Shown here piece after piece: positions 59,324 to 64,000 of a stretch of 64,000 nucleotides of DNA (position 1 is its first letter; the number at the start of each line of letters is the position of its first letter). The position numbers and the translations under genes are program-made. Source of the stretch: Palsa-504 sp963800415. GTDB taxonomy: Bacteria; Actinomycetota; Actinomycetes; Streptosporangiales; Streptosporangiaceae. The stretch covers positions 1 through 64,000 of the forward strand of contig CAWDBS010000061.1 in NCBI GenBank assembly GCA_963800415.1, written 5' to 3'. The notes below the pieces were generated by a model. That model saw nothing but the letters and a program-made list of their open reading frames with translations. It did no database searches and was not told the DNA's origin.

Positions 59324-60544
59324 GAGACGTAGACGTGCAGCGTGCGGCCCACCGCGTCGAGCATGCCGCGCAGCGTGTCGTAGTCGGGGTGGCGCATCCG
59401 CACGTAGGCGTTGGCCATGTACCCGGCCTCCACCGGCTGGGTGGGCGTGCCCGGCGGCGGCAGGTGCGCGTCGATGACCCACTCGCCGTACTGCTGCTGG
59501 AGCTCATCGACCCCGCTGTAGCCGGAAATCGAACCGTCCCGCTCGGGACGCAGGGCGACGATCCCGCTGGCATACCGCCGGGACGGAACCGCGCTCGTCC
59601 CGCCGTGCACGATCGCGTTGGCCCACTCCCGGTAGATGTCCATGTCGTTGCCCGCCGAGTACAGGTCCCAGGCCCCCACGCCGGGCGGCCAGGCAGCCGA
59701 TCTCGGAGAACCTGAGCCCCTTCGGCCCGAAGAACCACTCCATGTGCGTGGCCGACGTGCCGATGCCGAGCGCGGCGATCACCCGGCGGCCCATGTCGCG
59801 CAGTTCCCCGTACTCCGGCGCGCTGTCGATCCGGTTGGTGGCGACGAACTGCGGGGAGATCCACCGGGTCCGCATCGCCTCGAGCACGTTCGGGTAATAG
59901 TGCGAGACGAAGTCCACGGCCACCTGGCCGTCGACGGTGATCGTGTCGTAGAAGCCCTCGTGCCCCTCGACGAACTCCTCGACGGCGACCGACTCGACGC
60001 CCTGACCGCCGAACACCCCGAGCGCCTCGTCGAGCGCCGCCCGGTCGTCCACCCGGACCGTGCCCGAAGCCCCCGCGCCGCTGCGCGGCTTGAGGATCAG
60101 CGGGAAACCCACCTCGGCGGCGAACGCATGCGCCTCGGCCGCGCTGTCCACCGCGGCCGAGGCGGCGGCGGGCACGCCCGCCATGCGCAGCGCCTCCTTC
60201 ATCGACGGCTTGTCCCGGCACAGCCAGGCCGTCCGCACCGACGTGCCCGGGATCGTGCAGGCCTCCCGGACCTGCGCGGCGGCCATGGTGTGCGCCTCGA
60301 CCGTCGCCTCGAGCCGGTCCACCCACAGCGTGTCCTGGACCCAGCGGACCGCCTGCGTCATCGCCGCCACGTCGGTGACCGACGGCACCCGCTCGTAGTG
60401 GTACAGCCAGCCCTTCAGCTGGTCGTCCAGCGTCTCGAGACCGTATTCGCCGATGCCGATCACGGTGGTGCCGGCCTCGGCCAGGGCCCGGGCGAACTGC
60501 CGCTGGTTAGCCGGGAAGAATGGCTCGACGAGGACGACGTTCAT
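59320..60544 (-). CDS. ATP-grasp ligase, one frameshift
   Basis: About 407 residues when joined. N-terminal Rossmann-like part (NVVLVEPFFPANQRQFARAL), ATP-grasp loop FPLILKPRSGAGASGTVRV, GHEGFYDTITVDGQ and the Mg-binding Glu/Asn of RFSEIG...DLYSAGNDMD. The two parts are in different frames; removing one base near 59688 gives the continuous SEIGCRPPGVGAWDLYS. ATP-grasp enzymes join a carboxylate to an amine or thiol; the substrates here are unknown. First gene of a coupled three-gene operon with the S51-like and Fes-like genes. Confidence 0.83.
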
Positions 60545-60578
60545 GCCTGGAATGGTAACTGGGTAGGTTCTTCCCACG

Positions 60579-60839
60579 GTGGTCGCCGGGTTCGTCGCGC
60601 CCTATCTGCTCGATACCACGACGCGGTTCGCCCAGGCGGCGGCGGGCGCTCGGGTTCCGGGACGGGTTCACCCACATGGAGTGGTACCGCAAGGCCGACG
60701 GCGAGGTGGTGTTCGGCGAGATCGGCGCCCGGCCGCCTGGCGCCCGCACGGCATGGTGATCGTCCGTCACCCGGAGCTGGCGAAGGCGATGGAGATGGCG
60801 CAGCGTTTCGCCGCCGAGCTGCACCTGTTCGCCGGCTAG
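60579..60839 (+). pseudogene. Remnant of a second ATP-grasp gene
   Basis: Pieces in changing frames read FVAPYLLDTTTRFAQAAAGA, then GFTHMEWYRKADGEVVFGEI with GARPPGA, then HPELAKAMEMAQRFAAEL and a stop. HMEW...E-V-V-F-G-E-I-G-x-R-P-P-G is the same ATP-grasp core pattern as in the neighbouring intact ligase (THMEWFFGPKGLRFSEIG). The rest of the gene is gone. It is divergent from the intact gene. Confidence 0.6.
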
Positions 60840-60899
60840 TCCCCGGCACGCAGGACGCCTACGCTCTCTGCTGGCGTCATCCCAGCTGGATGAGCATCC

Positions 60900-61388
60900 T
60901 CACCGCTTCCGCACGGGTGCCCTGCGATCGGGCGGCAAGCGGAAGCTCAGCGCGCAGACCGTGCCGGACGGCCCGCGGTGCCAGCTGGCCTGGTCGGCGA
61001 CCTGGCGGACGAGCCAAAGCCCATGGCCGGGTTCCTCGCGCCACGGCGTCGCCTCCCCGAACTCCGCCGGGGCGGCGCGGGCCTGCGCCGGCTGTGCTGC
61101 TCCGTCATCGGCGACCTCGCAGCGAACCACGTCCGGCATCACCCACAGCCGAACCCGCCCGTGCCCGGCACCATGGCGGACCGCGTTGGCGGCCAGTTCG
61201 TGTACGGCCAGAACGAGATCCCCGACGCGGCCTTCCGGCAGGGCGGCCTGGGCGGCATGAGCCGCCATCGCCGCGCGCAGCGCAAACAGCGAATCGGCGT
61301 CGAAAACCTGATCCAGGACCGGCGCCTTTCCGGCCGTCTGCGGCGTCCCGTCCGTCGACAGGGGCTGGCCGCGGGCGTCAGCGGTCAT
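60900..61388 (-). CDS. RsbW-like anti-sigma/ATP-binding protein (HATPase_c_2)
   Basis: 162 residues with the GHKL fold: N-box VHELAANAVRHGAG, G1 VADDGAAQPAQ (weak) and G2 GHGLWLVRQVADQ. Actinobacteria have many such small kinases that control sigma factors or respond to MEDS/STAS proteins. The ATG at 61388 overlaps the end of the MEDS-STAS gene by 11 bp, so the two form one signalling unit. Confidence 0.87.
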   Translation of the reverse strand: MTADARGQPLSTDGTPQTAGKAPVLDQVFDADSLFALRAAMAAHAAQAALPEGRVGDLVLAVHELAANAVRHGAGHGRVRLWVMPDVVRCEVADDGAAQPAQARAAPAEFGEATPWREEPGHGLWLVRQVADQASWHRGPSGTVCALSFRLPPDRRAPVRKR

Positions 61389-62253
61389 GCACTCTCACCA
61401 GGCCCACGCCAGCTATATCCTCCGCTCCCAGCAAGACGAACGTGGCCGCGATCCCGGGACGGCACCGCAAGATCACCGTCCGGGACGCGGCCAGGCCCCG
61501 CGCGGCATCCAGGATCATCCGGGCGCAGCAGCCGTCAATAAAGGTCAGCGGCGTCATGTTGACCGTGATGTCGCCCTCCAGCCGGATCGCCTCCGCTAGC
61601 GCGAGCGCCAGCGGCTCGGCATGCTGGTAATCGATCTCCCCGGCGAGCCGGATCCCCGGCGGCGCGTACTGGCGGCAGATCCGCAGCAGCGCGTCGGCGT
61701 GATATGTCGCCGCCGCTACCGAGCGGGTGTGGAAGGCCGCCACCGTTGCCAGCGTCACCGGGTCGAACCGCTCCCGGTCATACTGGCACAATACAGACAC
61801 GCTCGTGGCCGCCAGCGCCGCCGAGACGCCTTCCTCGAAGTCCGGCAGCTGCTCCACCCCGCTGACCGGCCGCAGCGCCCAGCTCATATCGACCGCCACC
61901 CGAAGGCCGAGGTATCCCTCCCGCTGGCAGGCTGTCATCTGCTCGGTCAGCCAGCCCATGGCGTGACCGGCGCTGAACGCCTGCCCGGACAGCAGCTGGC
62001 CCGCTGATTCCGCCGCCACCATCTGCCCGGCCGCCAGCGCCGACTTCACCGCGATCCCGCGCCGCGCTAGTTCCGGCAGCCCGCGCTCCGGCCCCGCCTC
62101 GCTGACCCACACCACCTTCAGGCCGCCCGCCAGCCCGTCCCGCACGAACGCCGCGGTCAGGTCGAACAGCTCCTCAGGATCGCCGAACGTCAGGCACGCA
62201 TGGTCGTTCACGGCCAGATCAGTGACCTGAGCGTCAGCACTGACCGCCGTCAC
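61378..62253 (-). CDS. MEDS-domain plus STAS-domain signalling protein
   Basis: About 291 residues. The N-terminal half is a MEDS (DcmR-type sensory) domain: NDHACLTFGDPEELFDLTAA, LKVVWVSEAGPER, YLGLRVAVDMSWAL, VSVLCQYDRERFDP. The C-terminal half is a STAS domain (AEAIRLEGDITVNMTPLTFI). It pairs with the RsbW-like kinase downstream and is likely an anti-anti-sigma-type switch sensing small ligands. GTG 62253 is chosen because the longer frame to 62400 only adds a low-complexity RCGCRAG repeat. Confidence 0.87.
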   Translation of the reverse strand: MTAVSADAQVTDLAVNDHACLTFGDPEELFDLTAAFVRDGLAGGLKVVWVSEAGPERGLPELARRGIAVKSALAAGQMVAAESAGQLLSGQAFSAGHAMGWLTEQMTACQREGYLGLRVAVDMSWALRPVSGVEQLPDFEEGVSAALAATSVSVLCQYDRERFDPVTLATVAAFHTRSVAAATYHADALLRICRQYAPPGIRLAGEIDYQHAEPLALALAEAIRLEGDITVNMTPLTFIDGCCARMILDAARGLAASRTVILRCRPGIAATFVLLGAEDIAGVGLVRVHDR

Positions 62254-62275
62254 CCTGCCACCTCCACCGGCACGG

Positions 62276-62338
62276 CATCCGCACCTTCCTGCGCGACATC
62301 CGCACCTTCCTGCGCGACATCCGCATCTTCCTGCGCTA
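62276..62338. repeat. Three 21-bp tandem repeats upstream of the MEDS-STAS gene
   Basis: Three head-to-tail copies of a unit starting CATCCGCACCTTCCTGCGC (third copy with two changes). They begin about 20 bp upstream of the chosen MEDS-STAS start. A 21-bp period is two helical turns, suited to cooperative protein binding, but slippage is also possible. Confidence 0.7.
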
Positions 62339-62544
62339 CCGGAACCCGCGCTACGGACAAAACCGTAGTGCTGGCCCGCTGCCTGCCGCGCGGCATTCAC
62401 TGCACCAGGCTCATCATGCTCACGCTCACCACCACAGTCGTTGAAGGCTGGATGACGGAACGTCGTCTACCCTTCTTCGCTGCCGCTATGCAGACAGTGC
62501 TGGCGAGGTGGGACGGTGTGGTCCTGCATCCGCAGGCGTGGGCT

Positions 62545-62740
62545 TCACAGGTGCTCGGTGGAGGTCTTGTCGGCCAGGGCCTTGTCCATGGCTCGCACCT
62601 CGGCCAGCATCCAGGACTGGTAGTCATAACCGGGTGTCGGCATCGTCTCGTACCCGCCGACCACCGGGATGCCGTGAGCATGCGCCAGTTTGATGTACGA
62701 CTCGGTAAGCGAGTCCGTGACCTGCTGGTTATAGGGGAAA
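62545..62740 (-). pseudogene. C-terminal remnant of a ZnuA-like metal-binding protein gene
   Basis: On the minus strand the frame reads YNQQVTDSLTESYIKLAHAH and then GIPVVGGYETMPTPGYDYQS followed by WMLAEVRAMDKALAD and a stop at 62545. This is the usual end of zinc/manganese ABC transporter solute-binding proteins. The frame breaks at about 62740, immediately beside the stop of the next gene, so about four fifths of the gene are missing. Confidence 0.6.
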
Positions 62741-62742
62741 AC

Positions 62743-63570
62743 CTAAATCATGATCAGCAGCATGAACGCCATGGTGATGCTCATCGCGATCCGGCAGCCG
62801 GTCGCCACCCACGGGGCGAGAACCCCGGTGCCGTCCGCCGGGGCACTGGCCGGCGGCACCTTTGCGGCCAGGCCCTGAGCGGGCAGGCCCTGAGCGGCCA
62901 GGCCCTGAGCAGGCTCGGTCGGCGCGGCCGCAGCTGCGGCCGCGCCGGCGGCACTGCTCCCGGCCGTCATCCCGCTCCCCGCGGCGGCCCCGACCCCGGC
63001 CAGCACCCGGCCGGGCGATGCCACGCGGGCGGCCGCGAGGCTGTAGTGCCCGCTAGAGCCGGGGCCGGACAGCTGGTCCAGATCCCAGATGCTGTAGCCG
63101 ACCAGCGCCAGCGCGAACAGGAGCGCCAGGAATGGCAGTTCGAGGGTCCCCATGCCGCTCATGCCGCCGCCCATCCCGTCCATGCCGCCCGATCCGTGCG
63201 CCGCGGGGGCCGACACGGCGACGAACATGTACAGCATGGCCCCGGCGTGGATGAGGTGCGGCGCGCAGTGCCCGCCCGCCAGCGCGCGGACGCCGCTGAC
63301 CTGGGCGTCCCGGATGACCCGGTAGCCGAACCAGGCCGTCATCACGCCGAAGACGGCCTCCCACGCGCCGTCGGGCAGGGTCCGCAGGGCCGGGGCCAGC
63401 GTGCCGGCCATGGCGATGGCCATCAGCAGGTGCGCCACGTCGATGTCGGCCAGGGCCGCCGGCCGCGCCCCGCGCTGCCAGGGCCGCGCCGCGACCAGGC
63501 GGGCCGCGCTGACCACCGCGACCACGAGCATGATCGCGGCGAAGATGTCCAGGATCCAGGACGGGATCAT
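62743..63570 (-). CDS. DUF5134 membrane protein
   Basis: 275 residues, about six membrane helices. Features: PSWILDIFAAIMLVVAVVSA at the start, DIDVAHLLMAIAMAGTLAPA with a membrane His, HLIHAGAMLYMFVA, and a Met/Gly/His-rich loop (MDGMGGGMSGMG) that might bind copper. An Ala/Pro/Gly-rich linker precedes the last helix. DUF5134 proteins occur next to copper and redox genes in actinomycetes; function unknown. ATG 63570 overlaps the stop of the upstream gene. Confidence 0.85.
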   Translation of the reverse strand: MIPSWILDIFAAIMLVVAVVSAARLVAARPWQRGARPAALADIDVAHLLMAIAMAGTLAPALRTLPDGAWEAVFGVMTAWFGYRVIRDAQVSGVRALAGGHCAPHLIHAGAMLYMFVAVSAPAAHGSGGMDGMGGGMSGMGTLELPFLALLFALALVGYSIWDLDQLSGPGSSGHYSLAAARVASPGRVLAGVGAAAGSGMTAGSSAAGAAAAAAAPTEPAQGLAAQGLPAQGLAAKVPPASAPADGTGVLAPWVATGCRIAMSITMAFMLLIMI

Positions 63571-64000
63571 GATGCGGCCATCCCTTCGTCGGCCCGGGCA
63601 GGGGCGGTGCGCGCCGGCGCCATGGCCACGGCTCGGGCCGGCCAGTAGGTGAGGGCCAGCAGGGCGAGCAGCGGCCCGGAGTTGAGGTCGGTGCCCCCGC
63701 CGGTCATGATCGTCCCGAATGCCTCGCCGAACACCCAGATCACCGCGGCTATCACGATGGCCAGGACCAGGGTTCCCCGGGCGGCTGGGGCGGGCAGGTA
63801 CACCCCCGCCGCGACGATCACCAGGGCGACGGCCAGCACGATCGAGGCGGCCAGCCCCTGGTGGGCGACGAGCGAGGCGGCCCCCCGGTCCAGCGCGGCC
63901 AGCCACCTCGGCTCGCCGTCGGTCATCCCCGCGATCATGTCGTGCAGCGCCTGCGGCGCCCGGTTCCCTGGCAGCAGCGCGAAGTAGGCCAGGCTGAGCC
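63567..64000 (-). CDS. Membrane protein of unknown function, 5' end outside the window
   Basis: The frame is open to the right edge (LSLAYFALLPGNRAPQALHD at the border) and ends at 63567 with an ATGA overlap into the DUF5134 gene. At least three membrane helices are visible. The segment VIWVFGEAFGTIMTGGGTDL followed by NSGPLL is distinctive and recurs in actinobacterial membrane proteins beside DUF5134. Function unknown; operon with DUF5134. Confidence 0.75.
   Translation of the reverse strand, partial: LSLAYFALLPGNRAPQALHDMIAGMTDGEPRWLAALDRGAASLVAHQGLAASIVLAVALVIVAAGVYLPAPAARGTLVLAIVIAAVIWVFGEAFGTIMTGGGTDLNSGPLLALLALTYWPARAVAMAPARTAPARADEGMAAS

Noticed and set aside
62200..63648. 482-codon plus-strand frame over the DUF5134 region
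   Set aside because: It is the shadow of the minus-strand membrane genes and shows no family features.
1..64000. tRNA, rRNA, prophage, biosynthetic megasynthase or CRISPR loci
   Set aside because: None of the expected conserved stems, integrases, structural phage genes, carrier-protein motifs or repeat arrays were found on reading both strands.

Overview
The window is high-GC DNA with dense, mostly plus-strand genes, GTG/TTG starts, 4-bp ATGA/GTGA overlaps and leaderless promoters, which is typical of Actinomycetota. The gene families (Acg-type nitroreductase, DprE2/UbiA pair, MMPL exporter, PadR-ABC unit, DUF3052, DUF5134, ClpX-type zinc-finger protein, a perfect actinobacterial Nur box) fit a soil filamentous actinomycete, perhaps Streptosporangiales-like. 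A secreted S53 (sedolisin) protease would suit an acidic habitat. No rRNA, tRNA or CRISPR array was seen.

Layout. 0.4-6.1 kb: heme-copper oxidase operon (cupredoxin, CuA subunit II, subunit I, subunit III, small membrane protein) followed by ctaB; subunit I lacks the usual D- and K-channel residues. 6.3-9.5 kb: exported phosphodiester-glycosidase-like protein, then UbiA-type phosphoribosyltransferase and dprE2 of decaprenylphosphoryl-arabinose synthesis. 9.5-16.2 kb: two-component system, HerA-like ATPase, secreted LolA-like protein with an ABC-2 type transporter. 16.2-19.6 kb: nickel permease behind a Nur box, acyl-CoA synthetase, DksA-type protein. 20-23.7 kb: ApbE, membrane heme protein, NuoF-like flavoprotein and ferredoxin, an electron-transfer module whose expected FMN-carrying partner is truncated. 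23.7-30.7 kb: pirin, PurM, M20 peptidase, NudC, alditol oxidase with a near-identical 561-bp duplication of its 3' half.

30.7-40 kb: DUF1349 protein, HTH regulator-MMPL operon with a visible operator, FUSC-type membrane protein, nucleoside phosphorylase, MFS transporter, DUF3052. 40.2-44 kb: PadR-ABC unit with a 12-bp-arm operator on a leaderless promoter. 44-50.7 kb: MreB-like protein, sedolisin, hemerythrin, HtrA protease, soluble transhydrogenase. 50.8-54.1 kb: circularly permuted ATP-grasp, alpha-E and transglutaminase genes. 54.3-56.7 kb: Acg-like nitroreductase behind a DosR-like box, zinc-finger protein, esterase. 57.2-60.5 kb: minus-strand, translationally coupled Fes-like esterase, S51-like peptidase and ATP-grasp ligase. 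60.9-64 kb: anti-sigma-type ATPase, MEDS-STAS sensor, DUF5134 and a membrane protein cut by the window edge.

Two general points. Many otherwise well-conserved genes carry single-base frameshifts (6.3-8.7, 27.6, 41.5-43.2, 45.4-46.4 and 59.7 kb), which looks like assembly error more than decay. Separately, several truly truncated remnants (PIN toxin, methyltransferase, BBE oxidase, VOC protein, IS110 transposase, ATP-grasp, ZnuA) mark spots of past rearrangement.
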